Assembly: GCF_934643405.1 (NCBI RefSeq)
Contig: NZ_CAKUCL010000093.1
Span: forward strand, 1 to 23,754
Direction: 5' to 3'
Source: an uncultured Actinoplanes sp.
GTDB lineage: Bacteria; Actinomycetota; Actinomycetes; Mycobacteriales; Micromonosporaceae
Length of the DNA: 23,754 nucleotides
The notes beneath the pieces were generated by a model. That model searched no databases. It was not told the origin of the DNA and saw only the letters and a program-made list of their open reading frames with translations. The stretch's first letter is position 1; each line of letters begins with the position of its first letter. Position numbers and translations under genes: made by a program. Below are positions 7,383 through 15,275 of this stretch, in pieces.

Positions 7383-10300
7383 TCATGTGGTGTCCCCGCG
7401 GTCGATGCGGCTCCGCAGGTCCCGGCCGGTCAGGGCGGCCACCACCGCCAGCAGCACCAGCACGCCCAGGGTGGCGACCGGGATCGCCAGGAGTGCCGGC
7501 CACGACGGCAACGGCAACGGCGGCGTGTCCAGGCCCGCCAGCGGCAACGCCCACCCGGTCAACGCCCACGTCACCCAGCCGATGACCGCGCCCACGACGG
7601 CGGCGATCGCCACCAGGACCGGGTATGTCCACAGGGTTGCCCGGCTCACCGCGGGGCGGCTCATACCCTGGACGCGCAACGCCGACAGGTCCTCGACCCG
7701 CCGGGACCGGTCCACGGCGGCGGCCAGGACCAGAGCGCCGGCCCCGAGCAGCACCGACAGAACGCCGGCCAGCACGTAGAACCACAGCGCCAGGGCCGGG
7801 CCCTGCTCGTCGAGTTGTTTGCGGACCTGCGACGCGAGCGTGTCGCCGGTGACGATCAGGCCCTGTGCCGAGATGCGGTCCAGGATGTCGGCCGGGGCCT
7901 TGTCGTTCAACCAGATCTGCGGTTGCAGGGCCGGGGCGCTGTCCACCGCGAGCCGGTCCGCGTAGTCCAGATCGACCAGCGTGGCGTGCACGCCCAGCCG
8001 GGGTACGGCGGGCAGCGAACGGACCGGGTCGACCGGCAGGGGCTCCCCGCCGATGCCGGTCACCGCCTTGCCGATCGGCGGCTCCCCCGCGTAGGCGATC
8101 GGCAGCGGATAGGGCGTGTCGACCGGCTGCACCCAGGCGCCCCCGGGGAGACCGCCCGGACCGTCGACGTCGATGCGCAGGCCGTCGCCGGACGAGGAGA
8201 GCCGGCCGAAGCGCGGCATCCTCCACTGTGCGGCGTCCCCCGGCGGATGCATCCGGGACGGGTTCTTCGTGCCGATGCCGTCGATCACGACGGTGCCGGT
8301 GACGCCGACGATCGAGCCACTCGCAATGAACTGGATGCCGTTGAGGCGGCACCCCTTCGCGCACAGGCCGACCCGCTGGCTGTACTCCCACCGGCCCTGG
8401 TGCACCTCGCCCAGCTCGATCACCTTGTCGCCCAGCCCGGCGAGCGACGACACCTCGAGGATCAGCCGCAGGTCCTCGCCCCGCGGGATGCCGCTCCCGG
8501 TGGCCAGAACCGTGATGTCCTGGCCACCGAAGACGAGCGGCTCGGCCGCCGGCGGATGCAACCGGCGAGCCACCTCGGTGGCGGACGGACCGCCGGCCGG
8601 CCAGGTCGCCACCGCGGCCAGCCGGGACGAGTCGACGGCCAGGCCGAGCGGCTCGGAGGCGGCGCTGTTGGGCAGCCGGCTCACCGCCATCGCGTACCGG
8701 CCGTCCGGGTCGACGGCGCGGACCGCGTGCAGCAGCTGGCTGCGGTAGGCGCGCTGGATGTCGAGCACCCGGGCCGCGCCGACGCCCAGCCCGGACGAGA
8801 CGGCCCGGCCGCGGGCCGCCACGTCGATCGCGGCCGCCGCGTATCCGGCCACCGCCACGGTCGCCACGATCAGCGCGAACAGCCGCTGGGCGCCGGGGCG
8901 GCGGGAGAGCTGGAAGCCGGCCAGCGCGATTCCGAGCCGGCCGCCGTCGAGCGCCCGGCCGGCGTACCGGGTGACCGCGGGCAGCAGCGCCCGGGCGGCC
9001 AGCAAGGCCAGAGCCAGCATCAGGAACGCCGGGGCGAGCAGCCCCACCCCGGTGAGCGTGCCACCGGAGATGGCCAGTTGGACCGCGCTGACCACCGCGA
9101 GCAGGACGATCAGCAGTTCGACGGCGAGCGCGCGCGGGCCGTTCGCCGCGACCGGATTGCGCCGCAGCAGCACCGCGACCGGGCTGAGCAGCTGCCGGCG
9201 CTGGGCCAGCACGGCGGCGACCAAGGCCGCGGCCGCGGCGACCGGCGCGTACCGCAGCGACGACCAGTCCGGGTCGGCCCCGACGCCGGGGAAGCGGGCC
9301 GCGGCCACCGCGTTGACCAGCAGCTGCCCGGCCACGCAGCCGACCAGCGCGCCGGCCAGGATCGCGGCCAGGCTCTCGCCGGTGGCCAGCCACCACCGCA
9401 TCCACCAGCGACTGCCGCGCAGCGCCACCACCGCGAGCTCGGGCTGGCGGCCCTGGGTGCCGTAGCTGACCGCGAGGAAGATGCTGAAGCAGGCGAGCAG
9501 CACCAGCGGGACGGCCAGCACCGGGATGATCAGCCGGGTGGCCGAACGGCCCGCGTCGATGCGGTCCAGCATCTCCGGCATGTCGGTGTTGACCTGGATC
9601 GACGCGCCCATCCGGTCGGCCGTCGGCTTGAGCTCGGCCAGCCCCTCGCGCAGCGCCGGGAGCCGGTCGATGTCCAGCGCAGCCGCCCCCGCGGTGCCGT
9701 CGATCGACATGTCGGTGGCGCCGTGGTCCATCCCGGTCATCGTGGCTTGGCTGGTGAAGACCGGCTCACCCAGGCCCAGGCCGGGAATCGTGGCGAAGTA
9801 GCGGTGGGTGCCCCAGTAGGTCTCGTCGGGATCGGCCACCGTGTAGGTGCCGGCGATCGTGAGGCTCTTCGGCACCCCGTCCGGCGACCACTGCGGATGC
9901 CGCGGGTCGTCCTCGAACCGGGCCGCACCCAGCGTGATCGGGTAACCCGCGGCCAGCTCGAGCCGTTTCGCGGTGCCGGTCCCGATGATCACGTCGCCCT
10001 CGCCGATCAGGCAGCGGCCGGTGACCATGGTGACGTGGGCGCACACGTCCTGCCGGAAGACGAACCGGGAGGCGTGCTCCTTGTCCGGCTCGATGCCGAT
10101 GGTGTCGTATTCCGCCGCATACACGAAGGTGAAGCCGGGCAGGTTGAGGAGCGCGTCGCCGATGTCGGTGAAGGCCGGGCCGTCGCTCTGGAGCCGGTTG
10201 TCGCGGGTGCCGCTGATCACCAGGCCGCGCTCGGCCGGCGTCGCGGTGGCGATCTGCCCGGCGGCGACCGCGCGGTCGGCGGCGATCAGGTACGCCGGGG

Positions 10301-10397
10301 AGGCCACCGCGGCGGCCACCGCGAACAGCGCCAGCAGGGCCAGCGTGACCGCCTGGCCACGTCTGGTCCACACCATGGCCAGCACGAGCCGGATCAT
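7383..10397 (-). CDS. Large FtsX/MacB-type ABC transporter permease (second of pair)
   Basis: 1004-aa membrane protein. It starts with a cytoplasmic MIRLVLAMVWTRRG and a membrane helix (about 15-36). An extracytoplasmic domain runs to about residue 285 and includes C119 and C129. A block of membrane helices follows (from LIIPVLAVPLVLLACFSIF), with the FtsX-type coupling segment ELAVVALRGSRWWMRWW. A second extracytoplasmic domain contains a C-x3-C pair near residues 677-681 (GLCAKGCRLNG). The C-terminal helices include the second coupling segment DLSALRVQGMSRPAVSRATLW. Two FtsX modules in one chain make it about twice the length of a MacB subunit. The ATG at 10397 overlaps the stop of the preceding permease (ATGA), so the two are translationally coupled and probably form a heterodimer. 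Function is inferred as mechanotransmission or export; the substrate is unknown. Confidence 0.9.
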   Translation of the reverse strand: MIRLVLAMVWTRRGQAVTLALLALFAVAAAVASPAYLIAADRAVAAGQIATATPAERGLVISGTRDNRLQSDGPAFTDIGDALLNLPGFTFVYAAEYDTIGIEPDKEHASRFVFRQDVCAHVTMVTGRCLIGEGDVIIGTGTAKRLELAAGYPITLGAARFEDDPRHPQWSPDGVPKSLTIAGTYTVADPDETYWGTHRYFATIPGLGLGEPVFTSQATMTGMDHGATDMSIDGTAGAAALDIDRLPALREGLAELKPTADRMGASIQVNTDMPEMLDRIDAGRSATRLIIPVLAVPLVLLACFSIFLAVSYGTQGRQPELAVVALRGSRWWMRWWLATGESLAAILAGALVGCVAGQLLVNAVAAARFPGVGADPDWSSLRYAPVAAAAALVAAVLAQRRQLLSPVAVLLRRNPVAANGPRALAVELLIVLLAVVSAVQLAISGGTLTGVGLLAPAFLMLALALLAARALLPAVTRYAGRALDGGRLGIALAGFQLSRRPGAQRLFALIVATVAVAGYAAAAIDVAARGRAVSSGLGVGAARVLDIQRAYRSQLLHAVRAVDPDGRYAMAVSRLPNSAASEPLGLAVDSSRLAAVATWPAGGPSATEVARRLHPPAAEPLVFGGQDITVLATGSGIPRGEDLRLILEVSSLAGLGDKVIELGEVHQGRWEYSQRVGLCAKGCRLNGIQFIASGSIVGVTGTVVIDGIGTKNPSRMHPPGDAAQWRMPRFGRLSSSGDGLRIDVDGPGGLPGGAWVQPVDTPYPLPIAYAGEPPIGKAVTGIGGEPLPVDPVRSLPAVPRLGVHATLVDLDYADRLAVDSAPALQPQIWLNDKAPADILDRISAQGLIVTGDTLASQVRKQLDEQGPALALWFYVLAGVLSVLLGAGALVLAAAVDRSRRVEDLSALRVQGMSRPAVSRATLWTYPVLVAIAAVVGAVIGWVTWALTGWALPLAGLDTPPLPLPSWPALLAIPVATLGVLVLLAVVAALTGRDLRSRIDRGDTT

Positions 10398-13300
10398 GGG
10401 ACGCCCTCCCCGGTGCGCAGGCCGCGCACCAGCGGCCGCACCGACAGCCAGCCGGTCAGTCCCAGCAGGACAAGCCCGGCCAGCCCGGCGAGCACCAGCG
10501 CGACCGTGCCGAGCGCGCCCGGCGGGGCCAGTACGTCCCAGCCGTCGGTGAACGGCGGCACCACGACCCGGACCAGTGGTCCGGCGAGCGCGGCGGCGAG
10601 GAGCCCGGCGATCAGCCCGGCCAGGACCAGAACCACCGGTCCGGCGTACGCCGTGGCCACCGCGACCCGTCCGGACAGGCCCTGCACCCGCAACGCCCGC
10701 AGCTGCTCGAGGCGGGTCCGCCGGTCGACCGCGCCGGCCACCCCGATGGCCGCGGCCGCCAGCAGCAGCGCCACCACGCCGCAGACCAGCGCGAACCGGC
10801 TGACCGCGGCCGGCCCCTGCTGGGCCAGCTGGCCGGACCGGGCCGCGACGCCGGCCTCACCGGCCACCTCGAGCCCGGCCGCGGTCAGCGCGTCCACCAC
10901 TTCGCGGCCGGCGCCCGGGGCGAGCCAGACCTGGAACTGTGCGGGCGGGTTGGCGTCGCCGATGACGCGCCGGGACGCCTCCAGATCCACCAGCACCCCG
11001 ACGCGGCCGAGCACCGGCAGCGCGGCGGCGGTCCCGCTGACCCGGACCGGGGTGTCCCCGCCACCGAACGAGGTCAGGACCGGGTCGCCGAACTGCCATC
11101 GGACCGACGGCGGACCGGCCAGGACGATCGGCAGCGGCAGCCGCGTGTCGACCGCCCACACCGCGTCGCCCAGGGTCGGCTCCAGGTTGAGGTTCTCGTC
11201 GAGGGACAGGCGCAGTCCGCCGTCGCGGGCCGCCATGTTCATCGCGGCGCCGGTGGTGCCGGACCGCCAGCGGGCGATGTCGCCGAGCGTGGCGGCGTCG
11301 AGGATCTCGGCCGGCGGGTTCTGCTGGGTGACGCCCCGGATGATGACGGCGCTGCCCTCCGGCGCCGGGTCGGAGCGGCCGGCCCGGTCGGGTGGCGCGG
11401 TCACCTCCCAGCGCATGATGCGGCAGCCGGGCGCGGCGGTGCAGCCCCGCACGCCGGCCGAGAGCGTCTGTTCGCCGGGGCCGAGCCGCCCGAACCGTAC
11501 CGGGACCGGGGTGCCGTCCGCCTCGTTCTGCAGCACCAGGCTCAGCACCGCGGCGCCGCCCCCCTCGTGCTTGAGGCGGACGCTCAACCGGTCGCCGGTG
11601 ACCGCGGGCAGCGGGGCCGGGCCGAAATCGTCGGCGTTCGCCGACGGCAGCACCGAGACCGGGCCGAACTCCGGCCGCCAGCGGGCGACCGCGGCCAGCC
11701 GGGAACTGTCCACGGCGAGCACCGGCGGGTTCGCTGCCCGGTCCAGCACGACGGCCATGGCCCGGTCGCCGCGCGGATCAGCGGTCCGGACCGCGGTCAG
11801 CAGGGCGGTCCGGTTGGGCGCCTGGACGGTCAGCACGCGGTCCGCGCCCAGCTCGGCGGCGCTGCGGTGGTCACGCGCGGTGGCCTCGCCGCGCCAGCCG
11901 CCGAGCGCCGTGGCGAAGAGCGCCACCGCCACGACCACCAGGGCGAACACCCGGTCGGTGCCGAGCTGCCGGGACATCTGCACGGCGGTGAGGCCCAGCC
12001 GCAGATGGCCGGTGCGGACCGCGGCGCCGCCACCCCGGTCGGCGACCCGGCCGGCCAGCCGGGCCAGCAGCAGCGCGACGGCCAGCGCGACCAGGGCGGG
12101 CGCGGCGAGCGCGAGACCGCTGCGGGCCGAGGTGGACCGGTCCTGGTAGACGGCGGCGACCGCCACCGCGAGCAGCAACAGGTCGACCAGGCCGGCCCGC
12201 CAGTCGCCGCGGCCGGCGCCGATCTGCCGCAGCAGCGCGGCGACCGGCTGGCGCAGCACCAGGCCCTCGACCGCGGCCAGCACGAGCAGACCGCCGACCA
12301 GCACCGCGGCGACCGCGGCGAGCGAGAGCAGCAGGGCGGTGGTGCGCTCCGAGGTCACCGGGATCGGGCCGGCCAGCGCACGGGCCAGCAGCCAGCCCAG
12401 CGGCAGCCCGGCGGCCGCGCCGAGCACGAGCGGGACCAGATGCTGGCCCCAGGCCAGGCGCAGCATGCCGGCGCGGGTGCTGCCGCGCAGCTTGAGCAGG
12501 GCGGCGTCGCCGCGGCGGTCGCGCCCGGTGTACCGGCCGGCCAGACCGATGGCGAACCAGCTGACGATCAGGATCTGGAGCATGGCGACCAGCACGCCGA
12601 GCCGGATCTCGGAGCGGTCGCGGGCGATCATGTCGAGCAGCCGGCCGGTCGGGTCGACCAGGCGCAGTTCAGCCGCGCTCATCCGGACGTCCAGCTCGCG
12701 CAGCACGCCGGCCAGGTCGTACCCGCCGTCGCCGCGGAGCAGCGCGTCCGGCACCTGCACGTCGAGGCTGACCGTGGGCTCGGACAGCTGCGGGTCGCGG
12801 AATGTCTCGATCGGGGTGAACAGCGGGTCTAGCCCGGTGCCCTCGGCCCTGTAGAGCCGGTTGCTCCAGTACGGACCGGTGGGCTCGTCCGGCGCGTACT
12901 GCGCGACGACCGTGAACCGCACCGGGTCGGCGGTCGGCGTGGACCGCAGGGTGACCGACGATCCGAGCCCGAGGTTGAGCTGCTGCGCCGCGCTCTGACT
13001 GATCGCCGCCTCGAACGGCTTGGCCGGGCAGGCGCCCTGGAGGCGGGCGTGGCCGCAGAACCCCTCGCGATAGGCCACCCCCATGGCCGGTTCCGCGTTG
13101 CCGCGCGGCACGGTCAGCGGCACCACCAGCCCACTGATCGGGGACGCGGCAGGCAGCGGCAGCAGCCCGCGCACCTTCGTCGCGAACTGGCCGAGCAGGC
13201 TTGCCGGGTCGCCGCTGGAGTCGGCCTGCTCACGGACCGACAGGGTGCGCTGCTCGGCGGGGGCGGCCGCCACGTCGGCGGCGGCGGCCCGGGTGAGGCT

Positions 13301-13417
13301 CGCATACGCGAACCACGGGCCGGCCGCGGCCACGGCGGCGGCCAGGGCGGTCAGGATGAGCACCGTCAGCACCTGGGCCCGGCGCGTCCGCACCGCGCCC
13401 CAGATCAGTGCGAACAT
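10394..13417 (-). CDS. Large FtsX/MacB-type ABC transporter permease (first of pair)
   Basis: 1007-aa homologue of the following permease with the same layout: membrane helix about 14-38, extracytoplasmic domain about 45-268 with C121 and C130 (FCGHARLQGAC), and helices from 272 with the coupling segment ALLKLRGSTRAGMLRLAW (306-323). Further helices lie at about 360-385, 405-425, 433-455 and 485-508. A second extracytoplasmic domain carries C659 and C665 (GCTAAPGC), and the C-terminal module has QLRALRVQGLSGRVAVATAY followed by three helices. The start is the ATG at 13417, preceded by GGGAGGG. It is the first gene of the permease-permease-ATPase operon. The long soluble domains suggest contact with an envelope partner or substrate, but no lipoprotein or periplasmic gene is adjacent. 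Confidence 0.9.
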   Translation of the reverse strand: MFALIWGAVRTRRAQVLTVLILTALAAAVAAAGPWFAYASLTRAAAADVAAAPAEQRTLSVREQADSSGDPASLLGQFATKVRGLLPLPAASPISGLVVPLTVPRGNAEPAMGVAYREGFCGHARLQGACPAKPFEAAISQSAAQQLNLGLGSSVTLRSTPTADPVRFTVVAQYAPDEPTGPYWSNRLYRAEGTGLDPLFTPIETFRDPQLSEPTVSLDVQVPDALLRGDGGYDLAGVLRELDVRMSAAELRLVDPTGRLLDMIARDRSEIRLGVLVAMLQILIVSWFAIGLAGRYTGRDRRGDAALLKLRGSTRAGMLRLAWGQHLVPLVLGAAAGLPLGWLLARALAGPIPVTSERTTALLLSLAAVAAVLVGGLLVLAAVEGLVLRQPVAALLRQIGAGRGDWRAGLVDLLLLAVAVAAVYQDRSTSARSGLALAAPALVALAVALLLARLAGRVADRGGGAAVRTGHLRLGLTAVQMSRQLGTDRVFALVVVAVALFATALGGWRGEATARDHRSAAELGADRVLTVQAPNRTALLTAVRTADPRGDRAMAVVLDRAANPPVLAVDSSRLAAVARWRPEFGPVSVLPSANADDFGPAPLPAVTGDRLSVRLKHEGGGAAVLSLVLQNEADGTPVPVRFGRLGPGEQTLSAGVRGCTAAPGCRIMRWEVTAPPDRAGRSDPAPEGSAVIIRGVTQQNPPAEILDAATLGDIARWRSGTTGAAMNMAARDGGLRLSLDENLNLEPTLGDAVWAVDTRLPLPIVLAGPPSVRWQFGDPVLTSFGGGDTPVRVSGTAAALPVLGRVGVLVDLEASRRVIGDANPPAQFQVWLAPGAGREVVDALTAAGLEVAGEAGVAARSGQLAQQGPAAVSRFALVCGVVALLLAAAAIGVAGAVDRRTRLEQLRALRVQGLSGRVAVATAYAGPVVLVLAGLIAGLLAAALAGPLVRVVVPPFTDGWDVLAPPGALGTVALVLAGLAGLVLLGLTGWLSVRPLVRGLRTGEGVP

Positions 13418-13450
13418 CTGCCCTCCCGATGCGGCCCGCCGACGGGTACG

Positions 13451-13479
13451 GGCCTAGATCACCCGGCAGGTTACGCCAA
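13451..13479 (-). promoter_or_regulatory. Weak candidate promoter for the ABC permease operon
   Basis: On the minus strand, TTGGCG (13474-13479) and TAGGCC (13451-13456) are separated by 17 bp, some 34 bp before the first permease start. The -10 is poor at its last base. The sequence lies directly after the corA hairpin, where a new transcription unit would begin. Confidence 0.3.
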
Positions 13480-13494
13480 CCGCGCCAGGCGCGG
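13480..13494 (-). terminator. Hairpin after corA
   Basis: CCGCGCC-A-GGCGCGG, a perfect GC stem with a minimal loop (effectively 6 bp with a 3-base loop), starting 12 bp past the corA stop codon. There is no T run. It is a likely actinobacterial-type terminator that separates corA from the ABC permease operon. Confidence 0.5.
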
Positions 13495-13506
13495 GGACCC
13501 GGCGGA

Positions 13507-14505
13507 TCACAGCCAGTGACTCCTGCGGAGGAAGACGTAGAGACCGCCGGCCGACACCACGATCAGGCCGAGACTGAGCAGGAAACCCCAGTGCTTCTCG
13601 AAACCGGGGAAGGGCAGGTTCTGCCCGAAGTAGCCGGTGATCGCGGTGGGCACCGCGATGATCGCGGCCCATGCGGCGAGCTTGCGGGTGACGTCGTTGA
13701 GCGCGTTCCCCTGCTCGGCCAGGTCGGCCTGCAGCAGCCCCTCGATCCGGTCGCGCAGGTGTTCGACCTGGTCGACGGTGTGCTGGGCGTGGTCCTCGAC
13801 GTCGCGGTAGTACGGCGCGAGCCGCTCGTCGACCAGCCCGCTGTCGGTGCGCATCGCGCTGGCGACCAGCTCCGGCATCGGCGCGACCGCCCGGCGCAGC
13901 ATCGCCACCAGCTTGCGCAGCTCGATGCCGCGAAGCCGGATCGCCCGGGGCGCGCCGCCCTCCTCGAGCAGGGCGTCCTCGACGCTGTCCATCGACTCGT
14001 CGAGCCGGGTGCTGGCCGCGAAGTGACCGTCCACCACCTCGTCCAGCAGCCCGTACACCAGGAAGCCGACGCCACCGGCTTCGGCGAGCTTCGCGTCGGA
14101 GTCCCACCGGTCCACCAGCCGGCCGGCGTCGCTGGCCGATTTCCGTACGGTGATGAGCGCGCGCGCCGTGACGAAGGCGCTGATCTCAGCCTTCGAGAAC
14201 TTCGACTTGTTGTCCCCCACGGTCAGGTCCACGGCGTACACGTTGAGGAAGAGGTGGCCCTGGTAACGGTCGAGCTTGGGGCGCTCGTGCGGCTGGGTCG
14301 CGTCCTCGACGGCCAGCGGGTGCAGCCGGAACTCCTCGGCCACCGCCTGCAGGTCGGCGGCGGCCGGGCGGTACAGGTCGAGCCAGAGCACGGCGTCGGG
14401 ATGCTCGGCCAGCCGGGCACCGATCTCCTCGGCGGGGAAGTTCTCCGCGATGACCTTTCCGTGCTCGTACAGCCGGGTCGCGGTGGGGCAGGACGGTGCG
14501 CTCAC
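13507..14505 (-). CDS. corA: CorA-type magnesium/divalent metal transporter
   Basis: Inner-membrane channel of the CorA (2-TM-GxN) family, 332 aa if started at GTG 14505. The long cytoplasmic N-terminal part (WLDLYRP, HPLAVEDATQPHERPKLDRYQGHLFL) and the helical stalk are typical. Two C-terminal membrane helices (AAWAAIIAVPTAITGYFG and WGFLLSLGLIVVSAGGLYVF) enclose the loop GQNLPFPGFEKHWGF. The signature GMN is GQN here, a variant I associate with actinobacterial members. The start is uncertain: GTGs at 14505, 14511 and 14520 are in frame. A CATAGT hexamer six bases before 14505 favours a leaderless start there, while GGTGG precedes 14520. The ATG at 14553 is unlikely because it would reach almost to the divergent pnuC start. 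Substrate is probably Mg2+, with Co2+ or Ni2+ possible. Confidence 0.9.
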   Translation of the reverse strand: MSAPSCPTATRLYEHGKVIAENFPAEEIGARLAEHPDAVLWLDLYRPAAADLQAVAEEFRLHPLAVEDATQPHERPKLDRYQGHLFLNVYAVDLTVGDNKSKFSKAEISAFVTARALITVRKSASDAGRLVDRWDSDAKLAEAGGVGFLVYGLLDEVVDGHFAASTRLDESMDSVEDALLEEGGAPRAIRLRGIELRKLVAMLRRAVAPMPELVASAMRTDSGLVDERLAPYYRDVEDHAQHTVDQVEHLRDRIEGLLQADLAEQGNALNDVTRKLAAWAAIIAVPTAITGYFGQNLPFPGFEKHWGFLLSLGLIVVSAGGLYVFLRRSHWL

Positions 14506-14558
14506 GATCACACTATGCACGAACCACCGGCGCACCCACCAAAGTCCTACCATGAGCT
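14506..14558. promoter_or_regulatory. Divergent promoter region of corA and pnuC
   Basis: The 53-bp gap carries CATAGT on the minus strand (14512-14517), six bases before the corA GTG. TACCAT lies on the plus strand (14548-14553), five bases before the pnuC GTG. Both resemble TANNNT -10 elements at leaderless spacing. Convincing -35 elements are not seen. Confidence 0.3.
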
Positions 14559-15275
14559 GTGGATTGGCTGGATCACCTGCTGACGATGTTCTACAACGCG
14601 AAGTGGCAGGTCACCGCGGATCAGGCGATCTATTGGCGGGAGATCGCCGGCAACGCGTTCGGACTGGGCTCGGCGCTGTTCGGACTGCGCCGCAACGTGT
14701 GGGCCTGGCCGGTCGGCATCGCGGGCAACGTCCTGCTCTTCACCGTGTTCGCGGGCCAGGCGATCGGCAACGACCAGGGCACCCCGCTCTACGGTCAGGC
14801 CTCCCGACAGGTCTTTTTTCTCATCACCAGCGTGTACGGGTGGTGGCGGTGGCGCCGCAACAAGCGCATCACCCAGGGGGTGTCCGTCGAGCCGCACTGG
14901 GCGAGCCCGCGGCAGCGGCTCGGCTACGGCCTGGCCGCGCTGGCCGGCGTGCTGGTCTGCTTCTTCGTCTTCCGTGCCGTCGGCGCCGGTTTCCCGGCCC
15001 CCTGGTGGTACTACCTGGCCGACTCCTGGATCTTCGTGGGTTCCATGCTTGCCACGTACGGGCTGGCCCGCGGCTGGGTCGAGTTCTGGCTCTGCTGGAT
15101 CGCCGTCGACCTGGTGGGCGTCCCCGAGCTGATCCACTTCCGGTACTACCCGTCGGCCGTCCTCTACGCCGTCTACCTGGGCTTCGTCGTCTGGGGATTC
15201 GTGGTCTGGCTGCGCCTGTCCCGCGCGGCCCCGCCACCGCGCCGCAACGGCCGGCCGATCGAGGCGGTCGCCTGA
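14559..15275 (+). CDS. pnuC: PnuC-type nicotinamide riboside transporter
   Basis: 238-aa integral membrane protein that imports nicotinamide riboside, which a cytoplasmic kinase traps as NMN for NAD synthesis. Family features are the start MDWLDHLLTMFYNAKW followed by REIAGNAFGL, the segment RNVWAWPVGIAGNVLLF, and the substrate-site motif YGWWRWRRNK (about residues 93-102). About six to seven hydrophobic helices are visible (from residues 28, 47, 85, 125, 148, 175 and 202). The C-terminal helix and tail lie opposite the last 103 bp of the convergent radical SAM gene. The start is GTG at 14559; the internal ATG at 14586 would remove a conserved-looking N-terminus. No nadR or NAD-related gene is nearby. 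Confidence 0.92.
   Translation: MDWLDHLLTMFYNAKWQVTADQAIYWREIAGNAFGLGSALFGLRRNVWAWPVGIAGNVLLFTVFAGQAIGNDQGTPLYGQASRQVFFLITSVYGWWRWRRNKRITQGVSVEPHWASPRQRLGYGLAALAGVLVCFFVFRAVGAGFPAPWWYYLADSWIFVGSMLATYGLARGWVEFWLCWIAVDLVGVPELIHFRYYPSAVLYAVYLGFVVWGFVVWLRLSRAAPPPRRNGRPIEAVA

Noticed and set aside
6993..12149. 1718-codon open frame on the plus strand
   Set aside because: It is antisense to the two FtsX permeases. Its translation is Arg/Gly/Pro/Gln-rich low complexity without domains, as high-GC codon bias produces. The minus-strand genes have clear membrane helices and conserved motifs.
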